DNA from: Pseudoroseicyclus aestuarii
Lineage (GTDB): Bacteria; Pseudomonadota; Alphaproteobacteria; Rhodobacterales; Rhodobacteraceae
Assembly (NCBI RefSeq): GCF_003217255.1
Contig: NZ_QJTE01000005.1
Span: 35,606 to 99,605 of the forward strand
Reading direction: 5' to 3'
Length of the DNA: 64,000 bases
A program made the translations under genes and the position numbers. Below, in pieces: positions 1 through 8,948 of this stretch. Every line of letters starts with the position of its first letter. The stretch's first letter is position 1. The notes below the pieces were generated by a model that saw only the letters and a list, made by a program, of their open reading frames with translations, had not been told where the DNA came from and ran no database searches.

Positions 1-546
1 GGGCCGGGCGAGGGCGACCTGCGCGACGTGATCTACGGCGGCGCCGGGAACGACCGGATCGACGGCGGCTACGGCAACGACCAGCTTCACGGCGGGACCG
101 GGGCCGACACGATCGACGGCGGCTTCGGCGCCGATACGGTGATCGGCAACGAGGGCGCGGACGTTCTGACCGGCGGCGCCTTTGGCGACCTGCTGGTGGG
201 CGGCGACGGCTTCGACTTCCTCAACGGCGGCTTCGGCTCGGACAGGCTCGTCGGGGGCGCAGGCCCCGACCGCTTCTATCACCTCGGGGTGGCGGGCCAC
301 GGCAACGACTGGATCCAGGACTATTCGGGCGCGGAGGGCGACCGCCTGGTCTGGGGCGGCGGGCAGGCCGGGGCGGCGCGGTTCCAGGTGAACTATGCGG
401 CGACGCCGGGGGCCGGGGCTGCCAGCACGCAGGAGGCCTTCGTCATCGACAAGGCGACGGGGCAGGTCCTATGGGCGCTGGTCGACGGCGCGGAAGAAGA
501 TCACATCAGGCTGCAGATCGGCGAGACCGTCTTCGACATCGCCTGA
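1..546 (+). CDS. RTX-repeat secreted protein, 5'-truncated by window edge
   Basis: The frame is open from base 1, so only the C-terminal part (about 181 residues) is visible. It starts with glycine/aspartate-rich nonapeptides of the GGxGxDxx type (for example GGYGNDQLHGG), the calcium-binding RTX repeats of type I secreted proteins. A conserved tail follows (DRFYHLGVAGHGNDW, VLWALVDGAEE, FDIA) that recurs in the genes at 640 and 2650. RTX proteins leave the cell through an ABC/HlyD/TolC channel using an uncleaved C-terminal signal; candidate ABC and HlyD genes are at 34891 and 59111. The N-terminal functional domain lies upstream of the window, so the activity is unknown. Base-level similarity to the 2650 gene is high over the repeats and tail, implying duplication. 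Confidence 0.9.
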   Translation, partial: GPGEGDLRDVIYGGAGNDRIDGGYGNDQLHGGTGADTIDGGFGADTVIGNEGADVLTGGAFGDLLVGGDGFDFLNGGFGSDRLVGGAGPDRFYHLGVAGHGNDWIQDYSGAEGDRLVWGGGQAGAARFQVNYAATPGAGAASTQEAFVIDKATGQVLWALVDGAEEDHIRLQIGETVFDIA

Positions 547-639
547 GCCGCCGCCCGGATTTTCGGGCCGAAAGGCGAAACTCCGCGGGGCCTGCTGCGT
601 ATCTTACCCAGAGGTTAACCCCGCGGAGGAGACAGCAAG

Positions 640-1944
640 ATGGCGCATCTTGGAACGAGCTATTCGTCCTACACGACATTCCTGAACCAGGCCGACGGCT
701 ACTGGGCGGTCGATTTGGCGGCCCTGAACAGCTCCGGCGTGACCGGCAACGCGATCCTGGCCACCAATACCGAGAACGACGGCACGCGCTATCTGAACGT
801 GTCGATCTTCGCCGAGGGGCTGACCCCCGACCAGACCCATGCCCAGCACGTGCATGGCCTCTTCGACGATAACGGCGATCCGGTCGATTCCGTGACGCCC
901 GGCCTGGCGCAGGACAGCGACGGCGACGGCATCGTCGAGGTGCTGGAAGGCGTGCCGAGCTACGGCGACGTGCTGCTGCCGCTGGTCAGCCCCGAGGGCG
1001 GCGAGATGCCGATGACCGATTTCAACGGCCAGCTCTCCTTCATCCAGTCCTACGACCTAGGCGACGATTCGAACTTCTTCAGCCCGGTGACCGGCGCCGA
1101 TTACACCGGCGATGACATCCTGCCGCTGGCGCTGCGCGAGATCGTGCTGCACGGCATGGAGGTGCCCGGCAACATCGGCATCGACGGGCCCGGCATAGAC
1201 GAGGTCGACGGCAACCAGGAGGGCTATGTCGGCATCCTGCCCGCCGCCGCGGGCGAGATCGAGCAGATCGACCGTGCCCAGGCCCTCGACATGCTCGAGG
1301 ACCAGATCGCCGGGGCCAGCGACAGCTTCGTCTTCGGCGCGGGCGACGATACCTTCGACGCGGGGGCCGGCAACGACACCCTGCGCGGCGGCGCCGGCAA
1401 TGACACCCTCTCGGGCGGCGGCGACGGCGACCGGCTGTTCGGCGACAATGGCAACGACGTCTTGTCTGGCGGGGAGGGCAACGACCTCGTCGTCGGCGGC
1501 GCCGGCGACGACCGCCTCATGGGCGATGCCGGGGCCGACCAGCTGATCGGCCAGTCCGGCAACGACCAGCTCTCGGGCGGGGCGCTGGCCGACATGCTGC
1601 TGGGCGGCGATGGCGACGACTTCCTCAACGGCGGCTTCGGCTTCGACCGGATGACCGGCGGCGACGGGGCGGACCGCTTCTTCCACGCCGGCGTGGCCGG
1701 GCACGGCACCGACTGGGTGCAGGACTTCGACGACGAAGACGCGGACCTGCTGGTCTGGGGCGGCGGCACGGCCACCCAGGACCGCTTCCAGGTGAACTAC
1801 GCCCAGACTGAGGGCGCGGGCGACGATACCGCCGAGGCCTTCGTCATTGACAGCAGCAGCGGGCAGATCCTTTGGGCTCTGGTCGACGGCGCGGACGAGG
1901 CGATCCGGGTGCAGGCCGGCGGCCAGGTCTTCGAGATCGCCTGA
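640..1944 (+). CDS. CHRD-domain RTX protein
   Basis: 434 residues with no N-terminal signal peptide, as expected for type I secretion. Residues about 20-200 resemble a CHRD domain (LNVSIFAEGLT, then QHVHG), a fold found in chordin and in bacterial extracellular proteins whose function is poorly known. Residues about 228-335 are RTX nonapeptides (GGAGNDTLRGG and similar). The last 90 residues match the C-terminal cassette of the neighbours at 1 and 2650. The start is supported by a GGAGGAGA Shine-Dalgarno just upstream of ATG 640. A strong terminator follows at 1995. The repeats probably fold on calcium outside the cell; a role in matrix or surface attachment is inferred only from the polysaccharide context. 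Confidence 0.85.
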   Translation: MAHLGTSYSSYTTFLNQADGYWAVDLAALNSSGVTGNAILATNTENDGTRYLNVSIFAEGLTPDQTHAQHVHGLFDDNGDPVDSVTPGLAQDSDGDGIVEVLEGVPSYGDVLLPLVSPEGGEMPMTDFNGQLSFIQSYDLGDDSNFFSPVTGADYTGDDILPLALREIVLHGMEVPGNIGIDGPGIDEVDGNQEGYVGILPAAAGEIEQIDRAQALDMLEDQIAGASDSFVFGAGDDTFDAGAGNDTLRGGAGNDTLSGGGDGDRLFGDNGNDVLSGGEGNDLVVGGAGDDRLMGDAGADQLIGQSGNDQLSGGALADMLLGGDGDDFLNGGFGFDRMTGGDGADRFFHAGVAGHGTDWVQDFDDEDADLLVWGGGTATQDRFQVNYAQTEGAGDDTAEAFVIDSSSGQILWALVDGADEAIRVQAGGQVFEIA

Positions 1945-1994
1945 CGGGTTCCGGCTCCGGGGTTGGGCCCAGGTTCCCGCAGGGCCGGACATGA

Positions 1995-2028
1995 GACCCC
2001 CGCCGGTTTTCCGGCGGGGGTCTTTTTT
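1995..2028 (+). terminator. Rho-independent terminator
   Basis: Perfect 12-bp inverted repeat (GACCCCCGCCGG / CCGGCGGGGGTC) around a TTTT loop, followed by six T residues. It lies 50 bases after the stop of the CHRD-RTX gene and ends that transcript before the convergent gene at 2045. Confidence 0.92.
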
Positions 2029-2044
2029 CGGGCCGGCCTTGCCC

Positions 2045-2431
2045 TCAGCGGCGGCCGCAGAGACGCGGGTGCACCCAGTCCCAGCCGTCGTTGAAGGCGC
2101 CTCCGCGGGCGAAGTTGGCGTTGCGGTCGCTGCTGTCCCAGAGCCAGCCGATCCGCCCGTAGGAGACCCAGCCCTCGGGGCAGGTATCGCCCCGGGTGAC
2201 GGTAAACTGCACTGCCTGCCGTTCCTGCTCGAGCAGGCGCTCGAGGCGCGAGACCCGGTCGCGCAGCGCGGCGAGTTCCTGCCCGGCATCGGGCCCCAGT
2301 TGCAGCGCCCGCTCCAGCGCGCTGCCCGCCTGGCGGGCACAGTCGTCCGCGCTGGCGCAGCGCGAGGCCTGCGCCGTGGCCGAGACGGCCGGAAGTGCCG
2401 CGATGACGGCCGTCAGGATCAGTTTACGCAT
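2045..2431 (-). CDS. small secreted protein with coiled coil, function unknown
   Basis: 128 residues from the ATG at 2431, chosen over an upstream start because GGAGGAAA lies immediately upstream and translation then begins with a signal peptide (MRKLILTAVIAALPAVSATAQA). Mature residues about 30-70 are heptad-like and probably coiled coil (ALRDRVSRLERLLEQE). The C-terminal half has CPEGW, several tryptophans and a final cysteine (WDWVHPRLC), suggesting a small disulphide-bonded domain. It is convergent with the RTX gene at 640 and sits between two RTX paralogues. I do not recognise a family; CPEGW occurs in some tail-collar and surface proteins, but that is not enough for a name. Confidence 0.75.
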   Translation of the reverse strand: MRKLILTAVIAALPAVSATAQASRCASADDCARQAGSALERALQLGPDAGQELAALRDRVSRLERLLEQERQAVQFTVTRGDTCPEGWVSYGRIGWLWDSSDRNANFARGGAFNDGWDWVHPRLCGRR

Positions 2432-2649
2432 CGTTTCCTCCCAAGGGGGCATACTGCCCTACGACAGGCCAACGCGTCCCGAGGCTGCGCGGGTTCCCGC
2501 TGCCGAGGGGTCCCCGTTCCGGTGTTTTCACCAAAACGCGATCCTCGCGCGGATGATACCGCTTTTCGGAAACGATCCTTTCACAGTCCCGCCTCATTCG
2601 GCTTTTAGCGCCTTGGTAAATTCGTCCCTTCCCGCACAGGGCTGCCCGC

Positions 2650-3903
2650 ATGACAGTCGACATCACCAGACCCACCGACAACGATACCCTGAGCGCCCAG
2701 GAGCTGGCGCTCTACAATCTGCTGATGGACTACCGCGCCAAGCTCGGCCTTGCAGCGATCCCGCTGTCGCAGGGGCTGACCGTCACCGCTGGCCGCCATG
2801 CCGTCGATACCTACGAGAACATCTGGCAGACCGGCGTGACACTGCCCAAGGAGGCCACGCTGCACAGCTGGTCGGACGGCTACTACTACGAGGACAACCG
2901 CAACCCTGAGGTGATGTGGGACGCGCCGCAGCGGCTGAACACCTCCTATACCGATACCGGCTACGAGATCTCGGCCGCGGGCTTCACCTCCCTCGCCGCG
3001 GCGCTGGAGGGCTGGAAGGGCTCGCCCGGCCATAACGCGGTGATCGCCAACCTGAACGAATGGTCCGGCTACGACTGGTCCGCGATCGGCGTGGGGATCG
3101 AGTACAACAACACCGGCGGCCCCTACGGCGGGCGCATCTTCCATGTCTGGTTCGGCGATGCGCCCGATCCGGGCGGCGCGCCGAAGATCCGCGGCACCGC
3201 CGCGGCGGAGGTCTTCGACGGTACGGCCTGGGGCGACGACATCTGCGGCGGGGCCGGCAATGACGTGCTGCGCGGCTTCGGCGGCACCGACATCCTGCGC
3301 GGCGGCGACGGTGCCGACACGATCTCGGGCGGGGACGGCAACGACGTGATCTATGGCGGCGCCACGGTGGCCGACCTGCGGGACGTGATCTACGGCGGCG
3401 ACGGGGACGACCGGATCGACGGCGGCTACGGCAACGACCTGCTCTACGGCGGGGCCGGCGCCGATGTCATCGCCGGCGGCTTCGGCGCCGACACGGTGGT
3501 AGGGAACGAGGGCGCCGACGTGCTGACCGGCGGCGCCCTCGGCGACATGCTGGTGGGCGGCGACGGCTTCGATTTCCTGAACGGCGGCTTCGGCTCGGAC
3601 AGGCTGAACGGCGGCGCAGGGCCGGACCGCTTCTTCCACCTCGGCGTCTTTGATCACGGCAGCGACTGGGTGCAGGACTATTCCAGCGCCGAAGGGGACC
3701 GCCTCGTCTGGGGCCGGGGAGAGGCCGCCGGTGCGGCGCGCTTCCAGGTGAACTACGCCGATACCCCCCGCGCCGGCGCGGCCGGGGTCTCGGAAGCCTT
3801 CGTCATCGACAAGGCGACGGGGCAGATCCTCTGGGCGCTGGTCGACGGCGCGGACGAGACGATCCGGGTGCAGGTTGGCACAGACGTCTTCGAGATCGCC
3901 TGA
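2650..3903 (+). CDS. CAP (SCP-like) domain RTX protein
   Basis: 417 residues. Residues about 15-175 form a CAP/SCP domain: a helix with LYNLLMDYRAKLGL, then TAGRHAVDTYENIW, LHSW, the helix with SPGHNAVIAN, and a final strand with GRIFHVWFG. Bacterial CAP proteins are extracellular and often calcium-dependent, with varied activities. Residues about 185-325 are RTX nonapeptides, and the last 90 residues are the cassette shared with the genes at 1 and 640. There is no signal peptide, consistent with type I export. The gene has no strong Shine-Dalgarno; ATG 2650 is the first in-frame ATG that keeps the whole CAP domain. It converges on kdsA with a 20-base gap. Confidence 0.87.
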   Translation: MTVDITRPTDNDTLSAQELALYNLLMDYRAKLGLAAIPLSQGLTVTAGRHAVDTYENIWQTGVTLPKEATLHSWSDGYYYEDNRNPEVMWDAPQRLNTSYTDTGYEISAAGFTSLAAALEGWKGSPGHNAVIANLNEWSGYDWSAIGVGIEYNNTGGPYGGRIFHVWFGDAPDPGGAPKIRGTAAAEVFDGTAWGDDICGGAGNDVLRGFGGTDILRGGDGADTISGGDGNDVIYGGATVADLRDVIYGGDGDDRIDGGYGNDLLYGGAGADVIAGGFGADTVVGNEGADVLTGGALGDMLVGGDGFDFLNGGFGSDRLNGGAGPDRFFHLGVFDHGSDWVQDYSSAEGDRLVWGRGEAAGAARFQVNYADTPRAGAAGVSEAFVIDKATGQILWALVDGADETIRVQVGTDVFEIA

Positions 3904-3923
3904 GGAGGCGGGACCCGCCGGGC

Positions 3924-4754
3924 TCAGATCCCCTTGGCCAGTGCGTCGAAGGCGCGCAGCTCGGCGATCAGCGCGCCTAGGCGGTCCACCTCGATCATGT
4001 TCGGCCCGTCCGAGGGGGCGTTGTCCGGATCCTGGTGCGTCTCGATGAAGAGGCCGGCCACGCCGACGGCGCAGGCCGCCCGCGCCAGGACCGGCGCGAA
4101 CTCGCGCTGCCCGCCAGAGCTGCTGCCCTGCCCGCCGGGGATCTGCACCGAATGGGTGGCATCGAAGATCACCGGCCGCCCGGTGCGGGCCATGATCGGC
4201 AGCCCGCGGAAATCGGTCACCAGCGCGTTGTAGCCGAAGGAGGTGCCGCGCTCGCAGAGCAGGATCCGCTCGTTGCCTGTCGAGGCGATCTTGTCCGCCA
4301 CATTGCCCATGTCCCAGGGCGCGAGGAACTGCCCCTTCTTGACGTTGATCGCGGCACCGGTGCGGCCGGCGGCCAGCAGCAGGTCGGTCTGGCGGCAGAG
4401 GAAGGCGGGGATCTGCAGCACTTCGCAGACCTCGGCGGCCGGGGCGCAATGGGCGGGCTCGTGCACGTCCGTCAGCACCGGCACGCCGAACTCGTCGCGG
4501 ATCCGGCCCAGGATCTCGAGGCCCTTCTCCATGCCCAGCCCGCGCTCGGTCCCGATCGAGGAGCGGTTGGCCTTGTCGTAGCTGGCCTTGAAGATCCAGC
4601 GCGTGCCGGTAGGGGCGCAGGCCTCGGCGATGCGGGTCGCCATCATCCGCGCGTGATCGAGGCTCTCGAGCTGGCAGGGCCCGGTGATCAGGGCGAAGGG
4701 GGCGTCGCCGCCGAACTCGATATCGCCGATGGTGACGGGTGCGGTCTGGGTCAT
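3924..4754 (-). CDS. kdsA: 3-deoxy-8-phosphooctulonate (Kdo-8-P) synthase
   Basis: 276 residues, the usual length for KdsA, which condenses phosphoenolpyruvate with D-arabinose 5-phosphate to give Kdo-8-phosphate in the cytoplasm. Recognisable family stretches are [50 protein letters not shown] and FDATHSVQ, including the metal/substrate-binding Cys near residue 27, His and Asp. It is the last gene of a kdsD-kdsB-kdsA operon on the minus strand: its ATG overlaps the stop of kdsB in an ATGA arrangement, implying translational coupling. Kdo is used in lipopolysaccharide core and in some capsule linkers. No phosphatase (kdsC) or Kdo transferase is visible nearby. Confidence 0.96.
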   Translation of the reverse strand: MTQTAPVTIGDIEFGGDAPFALITGPCQLESLDHARMMATRIAEACAPTGTRWIFKASYDKANRSSIGTERGLGMEKGLEILGRIRDEFGVPVLTDVHEPAHCAPAAEVCEVLQIPAFLCRQTDLLLAAGRTGAAINVKKGQFLAPWDMGNVADKIASTGNERILLCERGTSFGYNALVTDFRGLPIMARTGRPVIFDATHSVQIPGGQGSSSGGQREFAPVLARAACAVGVAGLFIETHQDPDNAPSDGPNMIEVDRLGALIAELRAFDALAKGI

Positions 4755-5542
4755 GCCTGTTCCTTCAGCGCGGCTTCGATACGGGGGATGTCCTGCGGGT
4801 TGTTCAGCTCCCAGAAGACGCGGCCCTGCGCCTCGACCGGGGTGCAGCGGATCGTCTGCCCGTTCTCGAGGAAGCGCAGCTGCTCGAGACCCTCTGCCGT
4901 CTCGAGCGGGCCCGGCTCCCAGCCGCCGTAGGCGGCAAGCGCCGCGGGGCGGTAGGCATAGACGCCGACATGGTGAAAGACCGGCAGCGGATCGGGCAGG
5001 CGGCCGGGATCGAGATAGGGCACGACTTCCTTGGAAAAGTAGAGCGCGTCTCGGTTGCGGTCCAGCACGGCGGTGGTGCCGCCGACGCGGCCGGCCTGCC
5101 GGTCCTCCACGAACATCGCGTAGCTCTTCGCGTCGCAGCGCAGCACCGGGGTGGCCATCCCCACGCCCGGATCCGCCGCCATCTCGGCGATCAGCGCTTC
5201 GACGAACCAGGGCGGGGTGAGGGGGGCGTCGCCCTGCAGGTTGACCACCACATCGGCCTCGATCCCGGCGCTGACCATGGCCTCGGCTACCCGCTCGGTG
5301 CCGTTCCGGCAGGCCTGCGAGGTCATCACCACCTCGGCGCCGAAGCCCTCTGCCGCCTGCCGGATCCGGTCATCGTCGGTGGCGACGAGGATCTTGGCTA
5401 CGCCCGGCACCGCCTGCGCCGCCTCCCAGCTGAGGCGGATCAGGCTCTTGCGGCTGCCGTCCGGCAGGGTCAGCTCGGCCAGCGGCTTGCCCGGATAGCG
5501 GGTCGAGGCGTGGCGGGCGGGGATCACGATGACGCTGCGCAT
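4751..5542 (-). CDS. kdsB: CMP-Kdo synthetase (3-deoxy-manno-octulosonate cytidylyltransferase)
   Basis: 263 residues from ATG 5542; the frame stays open far upstream but that is shadow. KdsB activates Kdo with CTP to CMP-Kdo. Family features are the N-terminal nucleotide-binding loop [23 protein letters not shown], the NGTERVAEA segment, [11 protein letters not shown] and the [10 protein letters not shown] segment. The stop overlaps the start of kdsA by four bases (ATGA) and the gene begins 20 bases after kdsD, so the three form one operon. Typical length for the family is about 245-260 residues, so this copy is intact. Confidence 0.96.
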   Translation of the reverse strand: MRSVIVIPARHASTRYPGKPLAELTLPDGSRKSLIRLSWEAAQAVPGVAKILVATDDDRIRQAAEGFGAEVVMTSQACRNGTERVAEAMVSAGIEADVVVNLQGDAPLTPPWFVEALIAEMAADPGVGMATPVLRCDAKSYAMFVEDRQAGRVGGTTAVLDRNRDALYFSKEVVPYLDPGRLPDPLPVFHHVGVYAYRPAALAAYGGWEPGPLETAEGLEQLRFLENGQTIRCTPVEAQGRVFWELNNPQDIPRIEAALKEQA

Positions 5543-5562
5543 GGCGGCTCTCCTTAGGACGG

Positions 5563-6531
5563 TCAGGCAACGCCGGCGCGCAGCAGGTCGTGGATATGCA
5601 GAAGGCCCAGAGGACGCCGGTCCTCGCCCACCACCAGAAGCGCCGCGATCTTGCGCGCGTTCAGTAGCGCCAGCGCCTCGGCGGCCAGCATCTCGGGCGG
5701 CACGGTGACGGGATCGCGGGTGGCGATCTGCCCGGCGCGGCGGTCCATCAGGTCGGCCATGTTGCGGCGCAGGTCGCCGTCGGTGACGATGCCCGAAAGC
5801 CGCCCCTCGGCGTCCAGCACCGCCGCGACGCCGAAGCCCTTGGAGGTCATCTCGATCAGCGTCTCGCTCATCGGGGTCTCCTCGGAGACCAGAGGCAGCG
5901 CCGCGCCCGCATGCATGAAGCGGTCGGCCCGCGCCATCTGCGCGCCCAGCTTGCCGCCCGGATGCAGGACGCGGAAATTCTCGGTCCGGAAACCGCGCGC
6001 CTCCATCAGTGCCACCGCCAGCGCATCGCCGAGCGCCAGCATCATCGTGGTGGTGGTGGTCGGCGCGAGGCCGATGACGCAGGCCTCCGGCGCCTCGGGC
6101 AGCAGGAGCAGCCGGTCGGCCGCCGTGGCCAGGGTGCTGCGCGGCCGCCCCGAGATCGCGACAAGCGGGATCGAGAAACGGCGCGAATAGGCGAGGATAT
6201 CGCCCAGCTCCGCCGTCTCGCCGGAATTGGACAGCAGCAGGCACAGATCGGTGCCGCCGATCATCCCCAGATCGCCGTGGCTCGCCTCGGACGGATGCAC
6301 GAAGAGCGCCGGCGTGCCGGTCGAGGCCAGGGTGGCGGCGATCTTGCGCGCGACATGGCCGGACTTGCCGATGCCCGAGACGATGACCCGCCCGCCGGCA
6401 CGGGTCACGCCCAGCACCTGCAGGACGGTGGCGTCGAAGCCCTCGGGCGGCGATGCGGCCAGGGCCGAGAGGGCCTGCGCCTCGATCCCCAGAACGCGGC
6501 GCGCCGAGGCCAGGGCCGCGGCACGAAGCAC
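5563..6531 (-). CDS. kdsD: arabinose-5-phosphate isomerase (KpsF/GutQ family)
   Basis: 322 residues. It converts ribulose 5-phosphate to arabinose 5-phosphate, the precursor for KdsA. An N-terminal SIS domain (residues about 35-180; VSGIGKSGHVARKIAATLAS, PSEASHGDLG, LLSNSGET, PTTTTTMMLALGDA) is followed by two CBS domains (about 205-320; FGVAAVLDAEGRLSGIVTDGDLRR, KIAALLVVGED). The GTG at 6531 has an AGGA seven bases upstream. A longer form could start at a CTG at 6609 preceded by AGGAG; it would add an N-terminus with a QTGSD tandem repeat, and E. coli KdsD does begin a few residues earlier than the GTG form. First gene of the kds operon and divergent from ugd. Confidence 0.94.
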   Translation of the reverse strand: MLRAAALASARRVLGIEAQALSALAASPPEGFDATVLQVLGVTRAGGRVIVSGIGKSGHVARKIAATLASTGTPALFVHPSEASHGDLGMIGGTDLCLLLSNSGETAELGDILAYSRRFSIPLVAISGRPRSTLATAADRLLLLPEAPEACVIGLAPTTTTTMMLALGDALAVALMEARGFRTENFRVLHPGGKLGAQMARADRFMHAGAALPLVSEETPMSETLIEMTSKGFGVAAVLDAEGRLSGIVTDGDLRRNMADLMDRRAGQIATRDPVTVPPEMLAAEALALLNARKIAALLVVGEDRRPLGLLHIHDLLRAGVA

Positions 6532-6772
6532 GGTCTCGTCCTGGGCGCCGGGCCCAGCCTGGTCGGAACCTGTCTGGTCGGAACCTGTCTGGGGGGTAGG
6601 CTGGGTCAGGGCCGGTTCTCCTGGCGGGTGCGGGCGCTTCTAGCGCAAGCCTCCCCGCCGCACCAGATCGCCGCGACAGATCGCCCCGCGCGAGAGGGGG
6701 GCGGTGCCCGCTGTTGCCGCACCGCGGCAAGAGCACTACACAAGAGGCAATGCCAGTTTGAGGACATCTGTA

Positions 6773-7939
6773 ATGAAGATCGCTGTTGCCGGTATCGGCT
6801 ATGTCGGCCTGTCCAACGCCGTACTGCTGTCGCAGAACCACGAGGTGGTGGCGATGGATCTCTCTGCCGAGCGGGTCGATCTCGTGAATGCCCGGAAAAG
6901 TCCGATCGGCGATCCCGAAATCGAGGAATACCTCGCCACGCGGGAGCTGAACCTGCGCGCCACCACCGATGCCGCGGAGGCCTTCACCGGCGCCGATTAC
7001 GTCATCGTCTCGACGCCGACGAACTACGATCCGGTCAACAACTACTTCGACACCTCCTCGGTCGAGGCGGTGGCCGCCGAGGCGGCGCGCTACGCCCCCG
7101 ATGCGACGGTGGTGGTCAAGTCGACGGTGCCGGTGGGCTTCGTCGCCGATCTGCGCACGCGCAGCGGCCGCGACAACGTGATCTTCAGCCCCGAGTTCCT
7201 GCGCGAGGGGCGCGCGCTCTACGACAACCTGCACCCCTCGCGCATCGTGGTGGGCGAGCGGAGCGAGAGGGCCCGCATCTTCGCCGATCTGCTGCTCGAG
7301 GGGGCGATCGAGACGGAGGTGCAGGTCCTCTTCACCGATCCGACCGAGGCCGAAGCGGTCAAGCTGTTCTCGAACACCTACCTCGCGATGCGAGTTGCCT
7401 ATTTCAACGAGCTCGACAGCTACGCCATGAGCCTGGGGCTGAACACGCAGCAGATCATCGAAGGGGTCGGCCTCGATCCGCGGATCGGGGCGCATTACTC
7501 CAACCCCTCCTTCGGCTACGGCGGCTACTGCCTGCCCAAGGACACCAAGCAGCTGCTGGCGAACTACCAGATGGTGCCGCAGAACCTGATCCGCGCCATC
7601 GTTGATGCCAACCGCACGCGCAAGGATTTCATCGCCGAGCGGATCATCGAGATGAAGCCCGAGCGGGTGGGCATCTTCCGCCTGACGATGAAGGCGGGCT
7701 CGGACAACTGGCGGCAAAGCTCGATCCAGGGGATCATGAAGCGGCTCAAGGCCAAGGGCATCGAGGTGCTGGTCTACGAGCCGGCCCTGCCCGAGGATAC
7801 CTTCTTCGGCTCCGAGGTGCTGCGCGACCTCGAGGACTTCAAGGCCCGCGCCTCGGTCATCGTCGCCAACCGCCGCGCGCCGGAGCTGGACGATGTCGCG
7901 GAGAAGATCTTCACCCGCGACCTCTTCGGCAACGACTGA
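6773..7939 (+). CDS. ugd: UDP-glucose 6-dehydrogenase
   Basis: 388 residues from ATG 6773, preceded by GAGGA with eight-base spacing; upstream in-frame codons are not conserved. The enzyme oxidises UDP-glucose to UDP-glucuronate with two NAD. The N-terminal Rossmann motif is [39 protein letters not shown] and [16 protein letters not shown] follow; the catalytic cysteine lies in [15 protein letters not shown]; the C-terminal UDP-binding domain ends near 375. The length equals the short E. coli-type Ugd. UDP-glucuronate is a common acidic component of exopolysaccharide. It is divergent from kdsD and convergent with repA. Confidence 0.96.
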   Translation: MKIAVAGIGYVGLSNAVLLSQNHEVVAMDLSAERVDLVNARKSPIGDPEIEEYLATRELNLRATTDAAEAFTGADYVIVSTPTNYDPVNNYFDTSSVEAVAAEAARYAPDATVVVKSTVPVGFVADLRTRSGRDNVIFSPEFLREGRALYDNLHPSRIVVGERSERARIFADLLLEGAIETEVQVLFTDPTEAEAVKLFSNTYLAMRVAYFNELDSYAMSLGLNTQQIIEGVGLDPRIGAHYSNPSFGYGGYCLPKDTKQLLANYQMVPQNLIRAIVDANRTRKDFIAERIIEMKPERVGIFRLTMKAGSDNWRQSSIQGIMKRLKAKGIEVLVYEPALPEDTFFGSEVLRDLEDFKARASVIVANRRAPELDDVAEKIFTRDLFGND

Positions 7940-7949
7940 CGCGACGGGG

Positions 7950-7972
7950 AGAGGCGGCCTAGCGCCGCCTCT
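7950..7972. terminator. GC hairpin between convergent ugd and repA, containing the repA stop
   Basis: Nine-bp perfect stem (AGAGGCGGC / GCCGCCTCT) with a five-base loop CTAGC. The loop contains the TAG stop of repA on the minus strand. It could act on both strands between the convergent genes, but there is only a short pyrimidine run after it, so termination is likely rather than certain. Confidence 0.5.
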
Positions 7973-8948
7973 TCTCGACCCAGGCCAGAAAGGCGCGGTC
8001 CGGGGCGCCCAGGCGCGGGCGCCCGGTCTCGGCCCACCAGGCCTTCCATTCCGCCTCGAGCGCATAGACATCCGCCCCTGGCGCCAGGGCGCGCGCCGCC
8101 TCCAGCGTCTCGGGCGAAAGATGCGGCGCCTCGGGCGGGACCTTTGCGCGGCGCGGGGCGACGCGCAGCAGATCGCCCCCCAGCTCCTCGATGCGGTAGT
8201 CGGGCAGCTGGTCGGCCTCGATGATGGTGCGCAGCATGGCCCGGAACACCCGCCGGGGCGAGGTCGAGCCGGCCTTCTTCTGCAGCACCTCAAGCGAGAT
8301 GCGCCATTCGGGCTGGCGGCCGCAGTGCTTGCGCGCCAGCTCGTAGATCCGCCGCTCGAGCGGGCGGCGCAGCCGGAAGTAGTCGCGGCTGAGGGTCAGC
8401 ACGGATTTCGACAGCACCGCCCGGAACAGCCAGTCCGAGAGGGTGACCGAGACCGAGATCATCCGCCCGCCGCGGCTGCGACGCACGATCTCCCAGCTTT
8501 CGATCAGGCCGAAGCCGCTGGTGGTCTCGGTCTCGCCGGTGGCGATGTTGGTGGTGATGCGGGTGCCGGCCAGCCGCTCGAAGCTTTCGCGCAGGCGGCG
8601 GTAGGCATCGCCGCTGGTCTCGCGGTTGGTGGCGATCAGCAGGTCGTGCACCTTCAGGCGCAGCGTGCGCGCCACCTCGCGCCCCGCGTTCAGCGCCGCC
8701 ATCAGCTGGCTGACGCAGAAGATCAGGATGTCCTTGTCGTGGATCGTCGCCCGCCCCTTGACCGAAGGGGTGACCTCGACCTCGGCATCGTTGTGGCGGT
8801 AGCGCAGGACCTGGCGGTCGGGCCGGGTCGAGAGCGAGAAGATCGGATGCTCCATCGACGCCAGATCGTCCTTCGGCATCGCGTCGAAGACGTCGCATAG
8901 AAACAGATCACCCACGGGGTGACGCTGTGGAAGACCCAAGTCGCCCAT
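7959..8948 (-). CDS. repA: plasmid replication initiator, RPA family (RepA-type)
   Basis: 329 residues. It matches the Replication initiator protein A family of Rhodobacterales and other alphaproteobacterial plasmids: RHPVGDLFLCDVFDAMPKDD, ASMEHPIFSLST, VEVTPSVKGRATIHDKDI, SQLMAALN, followed by two winged-helix-like regions (about 75-250) including DYFRLRRPLERRIYELARKHCG. These proteins bind iterons and open the plasmid origin. A 22-bp periodic array lies directly upstream (9071-9158), and the divergent parA-like gene begins beyond it. The start is taken at ATG 8948, which keeps the conserved N-terminus. Presence of this gene is the main reason for calling the window part of a plasmid or chromid. 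Confidence 0.92.
   Translation of the reverse strand: MGDLGLPQRHPVGDLFLCDVFDAMPKDDLASMEHPIFSLSTRPDRQVLRYRHNDAEVEVTPSVKGRATIHDKDILIFCVSQLMAALNAGREVARTLRLKVHDLLIATNRETSGDAYRRLRESFERLAGTRITTNIATGETETTSGFGLIESWEIVRRSRGGRMISVSVTLSDWLFRAVLSKSVLTLSRDYFRLRRPLERRIYELARKHCGRQPEWRISLEVLQKKAGSTSPRRVFRAMLRTIIEADQLPDYRIEELGGDLLRVAPRRAKVPPEAPHLSPETLEAARALAPGADVYALEAEWKAWWAETGRPRLGAPDRAFLAWVEKRRR

Noticed and set aside
1-3903. RTX toxin operon
   Set aside because: No pore-forming domain or acyltransferase (HlyC) is present; the repeats only show calcium binding and type I export.
4751-8293. 1180-codon minus-strand frame
   Set aside because: Only its last 263 codons are kdsB; the rest is antisense to kdsD frame, ugd and repA and has arginine/proline-rich shadow composition.
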